Shown: positions 44,537 to 53,280 of the stretch, piece after piece
Layout: each line of letters begins with the position of its first letter
Numbering within the stretch: the first letter of the stretch is position 1
Assembly (NCBI GenBank): GCA_019359395.1
Contig: JAHHHK010000002.1
Location: 186,001-250,000 of the forward strand
Length of the DNA: 64,000 nucleotides
From: Komarekiella atlantica HA4396-MV6
GTDB taxonomy: Bacteria; Cyanobacteriota; Cyanobacteriia; Cyanobacteriales; Nostocaceae
Reading direction: 5' to 3'
Program-made: the position numbers and the translations under genes
The notes under the pieces: generated by a model
The model's database searches: none
Told to the model about the DNA's origin: nothing
The model's input: the letters and a program-made list of their open reading frames with translations, nothing else

Positions 44537-45331
44537 TTAAGACCAAAAAATAATTTCACCATTGGGAAGTAAGCCAATCATGGAGGTGAAAGCTACACGC
44601 TGTCCGTGCATCGGCTCAACATAGTGAAAGTTCGTTGTATTAAAAAGTAATACATCACCGATGTAAGGTTGAAAAGCGATCGCATCGGCATCGGCAATTA
44701 CTGTATCGTTATATCCGTATGAATCGAGTTTATATTGCTCATCTTCTGGTTTCCATCTGCGATCGTAAATGCACGTTTTACCATGATTGTTGTCAGACAA
44801 TTTCAAATACAAAGTCCAGGAAAGTTGAGTAGTAATTGTACAAACTTCCCATTGATTTTGCTCCAAAGGCGCGAAATCTATATGAATTTGAGTACCATGC
44901 TCTATTTTTCTGATCAGTCCTGCATAATAACTTCCGTAGTCCGGTTCTGAAGCAATTCGCACCTTCGCGCCACACTCTCGAAATTTCGCTATTATGCGCT
45001 CTAATGGATTGAAAGAAGCTGCAAAAATCGAGTTTCTTAATTTAGTTGCTCTTTCTACTTCTTGAAAATAAGCTGCTTTACTAATGCTGTTATATTCAAA
45101 TACTGTGATCCCAACTTTTTCAATTTTAGGAGTGACATCTTCATAAGCATTAAAATTGAGCAATTGAGATTGAGCATATAACATCTCACACTCTTCAGGT
45201 GTAGCAAATTCCTTTAAGCGAATCAGAGGAATTTGCTGTTCAAGCAGCATTTTTAAAGATTCTGTAGTTAAGGGATACTCTTGTTTTTGATCCCACCCCA
45301 TTGATTTAATCTGATTAGAAGTAGCAGCCAT
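44537..45331 (-). CDS. 2OG-Fe(II) oxygenase-like protein, first copy
   Basis: Encodes 264 residues. Facial triad HID in GTQIHIDFAPLEQ (about 151-153) and His in NTTNFHYVEPMHG (about 239), with a following Arg in GQRVAFTSMIG. Lies directly between the terminal NRPS gene and nosE. Since nosE-nosF need 5-hydroxyleucine, this gene is the positional candidate for the leucine hydroxylase; known leucine 5-hydroxylases (LdoA, GriE) are also Fe/2OG enzymes, but of a different subgroup as far as motifs show. Paralogue at 39392. Confidence 0.75.
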   Translation of the reverse strand: MAATSNQIKSMGWDQKQEYPLTTESLKMLLEQQIPLIRLKEFATPEECEMLYAQSQLLNFNAYEDVTPKIEKVGITVFEYNSISKAAYFQEVERATKLRNSIFAASFNPLERIIAKFRECGAKVRIASEPDYGSYYAGLIRKIEHGTQIHIDFAPLEQNQWEVCTITTQLSWTLYLKLSDNNHGKTCIYDRRWKPEDEQYKLDSYGYNDTVIADADAIAFQPYIGDVLLFNTTNFHYVEPMHGQRVAFTSMIGLLPNGEIIFWS

Positions 45332-45381
45332 AATCCAGTTCCTTACCTTAAAATTTCAACTCATCGCTTTCCTCTCTGTGT

Positions 45382-45433
45382 CTTTGTGTCTTTGTGGTTA
45401 AATAAATGATTTATAAACCACAAAGGCACAAAG
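45382..45433. repeat. Long inverted repeat between the terminal NRPS gene and the oxygenase gene
   Basis: Arms ctttgtgtctttgtggtt (45382-45399) and aaccacaaaggcacaaag (45416-45433) match at 17 of 18 positions with a 16-nt loop. It resembles the dispersed caaaggcacaaagg family of cyanobacteria and would form a strong RNA hairpin that could adjust expression of downstream tailoring genes relative to the NRPS. Confidence 0.75.
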
Positions 45434-45452
45434 GCACAAAGTAAAGAGGAAT

Positions 45453-48400
45453 TTATTGACTGTTTGCTTGTGCTTGCTGAATGCAAACTTTCAACTTTTC
45501 AGCTAATACCTGAACATGCGGTTCAGCCATCATCGTAATATGATTACCTGGAACAAAATGCATATCTACTGGTTCACAAGAAAACTCACTCCAGCCCCAG
45601 GTAGAATCCTGAGAAATCTCAGAAAACCTGCTAGCTAACCGTTCCGGGGGAGTTTCGCTAGCACGTAGAAGTGTAATTCGACCGGGATAAATCTGTTGTG
45701 GTACATAATTAATCAGAGATAGAGAATTTGCTTTCAAAGCTTGCACCATATTTTTCAACTGCGTAATTTCAGCGTGAGGAGGCAGCATATTCACCATTTT
45801 TAAACGCTGTAAAACGTATTTTAGTTGCTCATTTTCAGATAGCGATCGCAACACCTCATCAGAAATATCTATATTCGTTGATAGAGAAACTTCTACTGTT
45901 TTAATCAGTTCAATCAACCACCGAGCATTATCCCAATCAAGACGCTCAATACGTGCTTGTTTGTCTTTAGAGGTTGGTGCTGACATATCAATCATCACAA
46001 CTAAAGCAACTTCATGTCCTTGATGATGCAACTGAGTAGCCATTTCAAAAGCTACTATACTTCCTAAAGAATGCCCTCCTAAAAAGTATGGCCCTTGCGG
46101 CTGAACGGTTTGCATTGCTTGGATATATTGACTAGCCATATCCTTAATTCGAGTGGCTGGCTCTAAATCTAAATTGTTTGCTTGAAAACTGTATAATGGC
46201 TGATCACCTCCTAAATAACGCCCTAAATGATATAAGTAGAAAGGCTCACCACCAGCGCCGGGAATGCAGAAGAAAGGTAATTTTGCACCGTTTGGCTGAA
46301 TTGGAATTAGACAAGATGAATTTGAATAATCTGAATCTATTTGTAAAATTGTTGCTAACTGTTCAATAGTTGGATTTTGAAAGAGACTTGTTAAACTCAA
46401 ATCTTTACTAAATTGCTGCTTAATTTGAGCTATTAAATAGGGAGCTAAAAGCGAATGACCACCTAAGTCAAAAAAGTTATCTTGTACTCCTACTTTGTCA
46501 ACTTTCAGAATTTTTGACCAGATTTGTATTAGTTGCAGTTCTAATTGGTTACGGGGTTCGACAAATGTATCTAAGTTATTAATGTTAGAAGGTGTAGGCA
46601 AAGCGCGGCGGTCTATCTTGCCGTTGGGTGTTAGAGGTAAGCTATCTAAGAAGACAAAACTAGAAGGCAGCATGTAAGTAGGCAACTTTGTGGAGAGAAA
46701 GCGCCGGATTTCATTAATGGTGAGTGTTGAATCTTGATTTGAGATGATGTAAGCCACCAAGCGTTCTTCATGTGCAGTCACTACAGTTTGATGCACAAAT
46801 GGGTGTTGTGCTAAGACTGTCTCAATTTCTCCAAGCTCAATGCGTGTACCGCGAATCTTGACTTGATAATCTTGGCGACCGAGAATTTCTAAACAGCCAT
46901 CGGGAAGATAGCGACCGCGATCGCCTGTATAATACAGCAAATCTTGGTCGTCATTGCGAAAATGGTTTTTGACAAACCGAGAGCGCATTTCTTCTTTGGC
47001 GTTAATGTAGCCCAAACTGCGGAATGGTGTTCTTAAAACAATCTCGCCTGGTTCGCCAATGCCGCATAGTTGGCGATTTGCACCCAAAACTAGAGCTTGA
47101 GTTTCCGAAAGTGTCCGTCCTACTGGCTGTACTCCTGGTGATGGTTGCTTAGGTACTTGGTAATAACATTTCGCCAAAGTTGTCTCTGTCGGCCCGTACA
47201 GATTAACGATTTCACCTGCTTGGATAAAGGCTTTTCGCCATTGCTGTACAAGTGTCTCTTTAAGAGGTTCTCCAGCTAAGAATAACCAGCGTAAGTTATG
47301 CAGAGATACTTCTGAAGGTACATTAGCCAGCCATGATTGCGCTAGGGAGGGAACTGTGTGCAGAACAGAAATTTGCTCGCGTTCTAAGTAACGCAAAATT
47401 TTCGTCGGTTCTAACTTATCTTCTGGTGATGGCAGACATAAGGTTGCACCACTAGTCAAAGGTAAGAAAATATCTCTGAGGACGACATCAAAAGAAAGTC
47501 CTGTTAATTGGGCAATACGGTCTTGTTGATTAATTCCAAAGGTTTGTCTTTGCCAGTTAAGAAAATGCGCCATCCCTTTATGACACCCTAACACTCCTTT
47601 AGGAACGCCAGTAGTACCAGAAGTAAAGAAAATATAGGCTGCATCATCACCAGATATTTCAGGCAAGGGTATTGTATGACTGCTTTCTAAAGGATTAATA
47701 GCTGCTGCTGTGTCTGGATTTACACAGATAACAGTTAAAGACTGCCATATCTCCCTATCTTCTGGGGGTTGACTATTTACATGTAATATGAATCTAGCTT
47801 TAGCTTCTTTGAGCATCAGCTGTTGGCGTTGGATAGGAAGTTGCGGATCTATAGTAAGTAGTACTCCTCCACTCAAGAGTACAGCGATCGCACTAGCAAT
47901 CAATCCAAAACTTGATGTTCCGTATACAGCGACTACATCTCCCCGTTGAATTCCGTGACTCAGCAGCACCTTAGCTAAAGCTTGAGAGCTTTTGCCTAAT
48001 TCGCCATAGTTCCAAGCGTGAGTTCCTTGACGCACTGCTGAGAGTTTTGGGGCGTTATTTACCCAAGCGGTAAACGTTGTTGTGACTAATTCGTATTCTG
48101 GTTGTGGTATGGCTGTTGTGGGATCTGGCAGTAAAAGTCGGGCTTGTGATGCGACAAGAGAATAAGAAGCGATATTACTATCAGCATCGACAACAATTTG
48201 ATTCAATAAATGATGGAATTGTTGCACCATTTCCACCATTCGTGCTGAAGTAAATAGGTCAGCATTATACACCAATTGCAGCGTTATTCCTTGTTCGTAT
48301 TCTGCAACATACAAGCTTAAATCAAACTTAGAAGCTGCTTCTGACATTAATATCGGTTCTACAGACAACCCAAAAAGTTCGAGTTGGGTGTTTGCCAAAT

Positions 48401-51400
48401 TCTGTAGATTAAACCACACCTGAAAAATTGGGTTATGGCTCAGATTTCGTTCTGGCTGCAATGCTTCCACCAACATTTCAAAAGGCAAATCTTGATGGCT
48501 ATATGCTCCTAGCGCTACTTCTCGCACTCGTGATAATAGCTGCCTAAAACTAGGATTACCATCCAAGCGAGTACGCAACACCAGAGTATTGATAAAAAAG
48601 CCGATTAATCCTTCAATTTCTGCACGGTTACGGTTAGCGATCGGCGTACCTATACAGATATCATCTTGCCCACTATAGCGCCATAGTAATATTTGAAATG
48701 CTGCTAACAGTGTCATAAACAAAGTAACACTTTCTTTTTGGCTCAACTGTTTGAGCGCAATACTTAGTTCTTTTGAGAGTGTCAACTCTTGATATGCGCC
48801 GTGGTAAGTTTGCACAGCCCCTCTAGGTTTGTCAGTGGGGAGAGACAATAAAGCTGGTGCGTTAGCTAATTGTTGTTGCCAATAACTCAGTTGACTTTGC
48901 AGTACATCACCTTGTAACCACTGTCGCTGCGAAATTGCGAAATCTGCGTACTGAATTGGCAGTGGTGCTAAAGGTGACGGCTGACCTTGAGAATAAGCAT
49001 TGTACAGCGATACTAGTTCTTGGATAAACACACCCATTGACCAGCCATCAGAGACAATGTGATGCATACACACTAATAAGGCGTATTTTGTCTCAGATAG
49101 CACGACTAACGCCACTCTAACCAACGGTTCATCTGCCAAGTTAAAAGCTTGAATAGCTTGTTTTTGTACTAATTGCTGCAACGCAATTTCTTTTTCAAGT
49201 GCTGGTAAATGCTGCAACTCAACAATTGATAATATTCCCTGTTCCCTGTTCCCTGTTCCCTGCGATGCACTGCGCCGCCCTGAGCTTGTCGAAGGGAGCT
49301 TGTCGAAGTGTTCCCTAATAACTTGATTTGGTTGTCCATCAACCGTGATGAAATTAGTACGTAACGCTTCGTGGCGATGAATAATTTCAATTAAGCTTTG
49401 TTCTAGGGCGGCTATATTGAGAGTTCCGACTAGACGCAAAGCTGTAGGTATGTTGTAAAAGGCGCTGTTCGGGTTTAACTGGTCTAAAAACCACAAACGC
49501 TGTTGAGCATAAGACAGTGGTAAGTCTGAATTCTCAGCCCGCCTTAAGATGGGTGGGGAAGATAGAGACGTTACATGTAACGTCTCTACCTGCAATTGCC
49601 CAATTAATTGCGCCAATTCGGCTACTGTTGCTTTTGCAAACAACTCACGCAATGGTAGTTCTACTTGAAAAATGTTGCGGATACGTGAAACCAGTTGCGT
49701 CGCTAGTAGCGAGTGTCCGCCAAGTTCAAAGAAGTTATCATAAATGCCCACTTGCTCTAGTTTCAGCACTTGCGCCCAAATTTGTATCAGTATTTCTTCA
49801 ATGGGTGTGCGTGGGGCAACATATTTGTTTTTTTGTTCGCTGTATAAATCCGGTGCTGGTAAGGCGCGGCGGTCTACTTTACCGTTGGGAGTGAGTGGTA
49901 GGGACTCCAAAATCACAAAAGCAGTTGGCATCATGTACTCTGGCAGCTTGGCTTTCAGGTGTTGCCGCAGCTCGGCCATTGTTGGTGTACAGTCTTGATG
50001 CGCTACTACGTAAGCAATTAAACGTTTATCGCCCAGAGTATCTTCACGGGGAATGACACAACAAGCTTGCACATCACCATGTTGACTCAAAATTGTTTCT
50101 ATCTCGCCCAATTCAATGCGGAAGCCACGAATTTTTACCTGATTGTCGATGCGTCCTAAGTATTCAATATTACTATCTGGTAAATAACGAGCCAAATCCC
50201 CCGTTTTATACAAAAGTGCTGAGTCAGAAGTTTTTCCCCTGCTCCCTGCTCCCTGCTCCCTGCCTCTTCTAAAGGGGTTGGTAATAAATCTTTCAGCTGT
50301 TAGTTTGGGACGGTTAAGGTAGCCTCTTGCTAAACCCACACCACTGATGTGTAACTCTCCTGGCACACCCACAGGTACGGGTTGTAAATTTTCATCTAAA
50401 ATGTAAACTTGTGTATTGGCGATCGCTTTCCCAATAGATATTTTTTCATCTTCAAGGGTGCATTTGGCGATCGTGGCGCAGACACTAGCTTCTGTCGGCC
50501 CGTAGGCGTTAAAGAGGTTTCTACCAACAGACCACTGCTCGATTAATTCCGCAGCACAAGCTTCTCCGGCGACAATGATTGTTTGCAGTGCTGGAAGTTC
50601 ATCCATTGGCATAACTGCTAACGCTGATGGTGGTAGTGTGATATGTGTAATCGAATAATTGCGTAATTTCTCAATTAACGGCTTTCCTGGCAATAGAGAA
50701 TTTTTAGTTCCCAGGTAAAGCGTTCCACCTGACCCCAAAGCCATCAAGATTTCAGAGATAGAAGCATCAAAACTGAATGAGGCAAACTGAAGAACCCGAC
50801 TATCACTAGTCAAGCCAAAAGTTTGAATCTGAGCCTGAGCTAAGTTGCACAGTCCTCTATGCTCAACCATTACGCCTTTCGGTCTACCTGTAGAACCGCT
50901 CGTGTAAATCACATTAGCTAAATGAAAGGCTCTAGCTCCACTTATTGGATTATCTTGATTGTTTTGGGCAATTTTTTCCCAGACTTCATCTAAAAAGACT
51001 TGTTTTGCTTGATGCTGTGGAAGTTTGTCAATAAGTTGTTGTTGAGTTAACAGTAGCGAAACTTGAGCATCTTCTAGCATGAAGCGCAAACGCTCAGTAG
51101 GATACTCTGGGTCGAGTGGTACATAAGCACCACCCGCTTTGAGAATTCCTAACAGTCCTACCACCATCTCTAAAGAACGTTCTACACAAATACCTACCAG
51201 CACATCTGGTTTTACATCCAAACAGCGCAAGTAATGAGCCAATTGATTAGCACGACAATTCAACTGGTGATATGTTAGAGACGCAACATGTTGCGTCTGT
51301 ACATCTACAAACACCACCGCCACCGCATCAGGTGTACGCTGAACCTGTTCCTCAAACAACTGATGGACGCACTTATCAAAGGGATAATCCACCGATGTAT

Positions 51401-52967
51401 TATTCCAATCAACCAATAACTGCTGCTGCTCAACTTCACTCAGCAGTGGCAATTGTGAAATCTGTTGTTCCGGGTTAGTAATAATACCTGACAGCAATGT
51501 GACAAAATGCCCACTCATCCGCTCGATAGTGGCTGCATCAAACAAGTCAGCGTTGTACTGCCACATACCTACCAATCCACTGGCAGTGTTCTGCAATGAT
51601 AAAGTTAAATCAAACTTGGCAACTGCGCCTTGAGTCGGTAAAGGACTGATAGTTAAGCCAGTAAGCTCTACTTCAGATATGGGTGCATTCTGGAGGACAA
51701 ATAGCACCTGAAATAGAGGTGTATGGCTGAGGTCGCGTTGTGGCTGTAATGCTTTTACCAACTCCTCAAAGGGCAAGTCTGGATGAGCGTAAGCTTCTAG
51801 TGTGAGTTGCCGCACTCGACTGAGCAATTGCTGAAAACTGGGGTTACCAGATAAATCAATACGTAATGCTAAAGTATTGACAAAAAAGCCAATTAACCCT
51901 TCTAATTCCAAGCGATCGCGGTTAGCAATCGGCGTACCTACTACAATGTCATCGGAGCCTGTATAGCGATAAAGCAAGGTGACATAAGCTGCGAACAGCG
52001 TCATAAATAGGGTGGCTCCCTCTTGCTTAGTGAAATTAGCGATCGCTTGACTCAGTTCGCTGGATAATTCTACATATTGGACTGCACCCCAATAAGTTTG
52101 AATGGCTGGCCTTGGTCTGTCTGTAGGTAATTCTAGTAAGGAAGGAGCGCCTTTAAGTAATTGCTGCCAGTAATCGAGCTGCGTTTGCAGTACTTCTTTT
52201 TGTAACAATTGCCGTTGCCAAATTGCAAAATCAGCATACTGAATTGGTATCTCAGGTAGCTTTGGCGATAAATTATTGCAGATGGCTGAATAGATAGTTG
52301 CTAACTCGCGCATCAATATGCCTGTTGACCAACCATCTACTATGATGTGATGTACTGTTAGTATAAAAGCGTGTTCTACTTGGTTGAGTTTCACCACACA
52401 AGCTCGGAGCAAAGGAGAATTAGCTAGGTCAAAAGGCTTATTAGCTTCAGTCGTGGCTAATTTTTGGCAAGCAATTTCTCTTTCATTTTCAGTTAAATCT
52501 GTTAAATCTACTACTGATAAACTCAAGGTTAAGCTATCAGCAATTACTTGAACTGGTTGCTCATTGATAGTGCTGAAATTGGTACGTAAAACTTCGTGGC
52601 GAACAATAATTTTATTGAGGCTTTGCTCTAGCGCCACAACATTCAATTGACCGTGAAGTTTTATCGTTGTTTGTTCATTGTAAAAAGGACTATTTGGCTC
52701 CAACTGGTTTAATAACCAGAGTCGTTCTTGAGCAAAAGATAGAGGTAAGTTTTGAGAGCGATCGCCTTTAATTAGAGGTAAATCTGTGTCGGTAGTCGCA
52801 ATTTTTTCTTGCAGTAACAAAATAAGTTCTGCTTTATTTTTAGCTAAGAAATCGCGAGTTTCTAGAGTCAATACACCCTTTGGAGCATTAGCACGTAACT
52901 GCTCACCTTCAACCCACAACTTCACACCCTGTTGAGTAAGATTAGCGACTAATTGCTCGACATTCAC
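45453..52967 (-). CDS. Terminal NRPS: docking-C-A-PCP-C-A-PCP-TE
   Basis: Encodes 2504 residues. TubC-type N-terminal docking domain (about 1-52), C1 (HHIIVDGWS, about 205), A1 (YTSGSTGRPKG, about 690; pocket by motif alignment to GrsA DASSIAAVC, Tyr-like), PCP1 (LGGHSLLA, about 1084), C2 (HHIVSDGWS, about 1307), A2 (FTSGTTGVPKG, about 1786; pocket DVRLFALLA, unassigned), PCP2 (about 2169) and type I thioesterase (GGHSLGS, about 2300; His in GNHITMM). No epimerase, methyltransferase or oxidase domain. Strong Shine-Dalgarno ggaggtaat. Four dispersed repeats are inserted in frame. Follows the PKS gene after 313 bp. Extends and releases the chain, by cyclisation or hydrolysis. Confidence 0.94.
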   Translation of the reverse strand: MNVEQLVANLTQQGVKLWVEGEQLRANAPKGVLTLETRDFLAKNKAELILLLQEKIATTDTDLPLIKGDRSQNLPLSFAQERLWLLNQLEPNSPFYNEQTTIKLHGQLNVVALEQSLNKIIVRHEVLRTNFSTINEQPVQVIADSLTLSLSVVDLTDLTENEREIACQKLATTEANKPFDLANSPLLRACVVKLNQVEHAFILTVHHIIVDGWSTGILMRELATIYSAICNNLSPKLPEIPIQYADFAIWQRQLLQKEVLQTQLDYWQQLLKGAPSLLELPTDRPRPAIQTYWGAVQYVELSSELSQAIANFTKQEGATLFMTLFAAYVTLLYRYTGSDDIVVGTPIANRDRLELEGLIGFFVNTLALRIDLSGNPSFQQLLSRVRQLTLEAYAHPDLPFEELVKALQPQRDLSHTPLFQVLFVLQNAPISEVELTGLTISPLPTQGAVAKFDLTLSLQNTASGLVGMWQYNADLFDAATIERMSGHFVTLLSGIITNPEQQISQLPLLSEVEQQQLLVDWNNTSVDYPFDKCVHQLFEEQVQRTPDAVAVVFVDVQTQHVASLTYHQLNCRANQLAHYLRCLDVKPDVLVGICVERSLEMVVGLLGILKAGGAYVPLDPEYPTERLRFMLEDAQVSLLLTQQQLIDKLPQHQAKQVFLDEVWEKIAQNNQDNPISGARAFHLANVIYTSGSTGRPKGVMVEHRGLCNLAQAQIQTFGLTSDSRVLQFASFSFDASISEILMALGSGGTLYLGTKNSLLPGKPLIEKLRNYSITHITLPPSALAVMPMDELPALQTIIVAGEACAAELIEQWSVGRNLFNAYGPTEASVCATIAKCTLEDEKISIGKAIANTQVYILDENLQPVPVGVPGELHISGVGLARGYLNRPKLTAERFITNPFRRGREQGAGSRGKTSDSALLYKTGDLARYLPDSNIEYLGRIDNQVKIRGFRIELGEIETILSQHGDVQACCVIPREDTLGDKRLIAYVVAHQDCTPTMAELRQHLKAKLPEYMMPTAFVILESLPLTPNGKVDRRALPAPDLYSEQKNKYVAPRTPIEEILIQIWAQVLKLEQVGIYDNFFELGGHSLLATQLVSRIRNIFQVELPLRELFAKATVAELAQLIGQLQVETLHVTSLSSPPILRRAENSDLPLSYAQQRLWFLDQLNPNSAFYNIPTALRLVGTLNIAALEQSLIEIIHRHEALRTNFITVDGQPNQVIREHFDKLPSTSSGRRSASQGTGNREQGILSIVELQHLPALEKEIALQQLVQKQAIQAFNLADEPLVRVALVVLSETKYALLVCMHHIVSDGWSMGVFIQELVSLYNAYSQGQPSPLAPLPIQYADFAISQRQWLQGDVLQSQLSYWQQQLANAPALLSLPTDKPRGAVQTYHGAYQELTLSKELSIALKQLSQKESVTLFMTLLAAFQILLWRYSGQDDICIGTPIANRNRAEIEGLIGFFINTLVLRTRLDGNPSFRQLLSRVREVALGAYSHQDLPFEMLVEALQPERNLSHNPIFQVWFNLQNLANTQLELFGLSVEPILMSEAASKFDLSLYVAEYEQGITLQLVYNADLFTSARMVEMVQQFHHLLNQIVVDADSNIASYSLVASQARLLLPDPTTAIPQPEYELVTTTFTAWVNNAPKLSAVRQGTHAWNYGELGKSSQALAKVLLSHGIQRGDVVAVYGTSSFGLIASAIAVLLSGGVLLTIDPQLPIQRQQLMLKEAKARFILHVNSQPPEDREIWQSLTVICVNPDTAAAINPLESSHTIPLPEISGDDAAYIFFTSGTTGVPKGVLGCHKGMAHFLNWQRQTFGINQQDRIAQLTGLSFDVVLRDIFLPLTSGATLCLPSPEDKLEPTKILRYLEREQISVLHTVPSLAQSWLANVPSEVSLHNLRWLFLAGEPLKETLVQQWRKAFIQAGEIVNLYGPTETTLAKCYYQVPKQPSPGVQPVGRTLSETQALVLGANRQLCGIGEPGEIVLRTPFRSLGYINAKEEMRSRFVKNHFRNDDQDLLYYTGDRGRYLPDGCLEILGRQDYQVKIRGTRIELGEIETVLAQHPFVHQTVVTAHEERLVAYIISNQDSTLTINEIRRFLSTKLPTYMLPSSFVFLDSLPLTPNGKIDRRALPTPSNINNLDTFVEPRNQLELQLIQIWSKILKVDKVGVQDNFFDLGGHSLLAPYLIAQIKQQFSKDLSLTSLFQNPTIEQLATILQIDSDYSNSSCLIPIQPNGAKLPFFCIPGAGGEPFYLYHLGRYLGGDQPLYSFQANNLDLEPATRIKDMASQYIQAMQTVQPQGPYFLGGHSLGSIVAFEMATQLHHQGHEVALVVMIDMSAPTSKDKQARIERLDWDNARWLIELIKTVEVSLSTNIDISDEVLRSLSENEQLKYVLQRLKMVNMLPPHAEITQLKNMVQALKANSLSLINYVPQQIYPGRITLLRASETPPERLASRFSEISQDSTWGWSEFSCEPVDMHFVPGNHITMMAEPHVQVLAEKLKVCIQQAQANSQ
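49232..49315. repeat. In-frame dispersed repeat in C2 of the terminal NRPS
   Basis: Heptamers of the ttccctg type joined to a gcttgtcgaagggagcttg-type repeat encode KLPSTSSGRRSASQGTGNRE in a loop of C2. The same composite lies at the same place in a C domain of the other NRPS (60521-60599), and the second half recurs in the intergenic copy at 52997-53076. Confidence 0.85.
49564..49587. repeat. In-frame palindrome in the PCP1-C2 linker
   Basis: The 24-nt palindrome agagacgttaca/tgtaacgtctct encodes VETLHVTSL between PCP1 and C2 of the terminal NRPS. Belongs to the dispersed cgtctct family. Confidence 0.85.
50236..50264. repeat. In-frame heptamer repeat in A1 of the terminal NRPS
   Basis: Four units of the ctccctg type encode REQGAGSRGK in the loop between core motifs A6 and A7, just before YKTGDLARYL. 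Other STRRs occupy the same loop in both A domains of the upstream NRPS. Confidence 0.85.
51279..51298. repeat. In-frame palindrome at the start of A1, terminal NRPS
   Basis: The 20-nt palindrome agacgcaacatgttgcgtct encodes QTQHVAS, an insertion just before the conserved LTYxxLN segment of the A domain. Identical palindromes lie at 59274-59293 and 62625-62644. Confidence 0.9.
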
Positions 52968-52996
52968 AGAAACATTACCTCCACTCGGTTAATTCG

Positions 52997-53076
52997 TAAT
53001 ACTTCGACCCTTCGACAGGCTCCCTTCGACAAGCTCAGGGCGGCGCAGGGCATCGCTTTGCTCAGTACAAGTTCGT
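52997..53076. repeat. Dispersed repeat between the PKS and terminal NRPS genes
   Basis: Intergenic copy of the cttcgac/aggctcccttcgacaagctc repeat followed by gcggcgcagggcatcg and ctcagtacaag, the same units found inside the NRPS reading frames. A second GC-rich repeat lies at about 53175-53220. The 313-bp gap has no gene; the repeats may have expanded it. Confidence 0.8.
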
Positions 53077-53280
53077 AATTAAAGAATTATTTATAGTATT
53101 TCTTAATCCACTGAATACTTAATACATTGCTAATAAAATTGTACTAACCACTGCGTACCTTTGCGTTTAACTCTGCGACGGCAGTCGCTTTATGCCGGGG
53201 AACCCGTCCACCGCGCTGCCTCACCTTTGCGTTTAAAAACATCACTTATTTACCTCACTTAACCAGTAATTGATATATTC

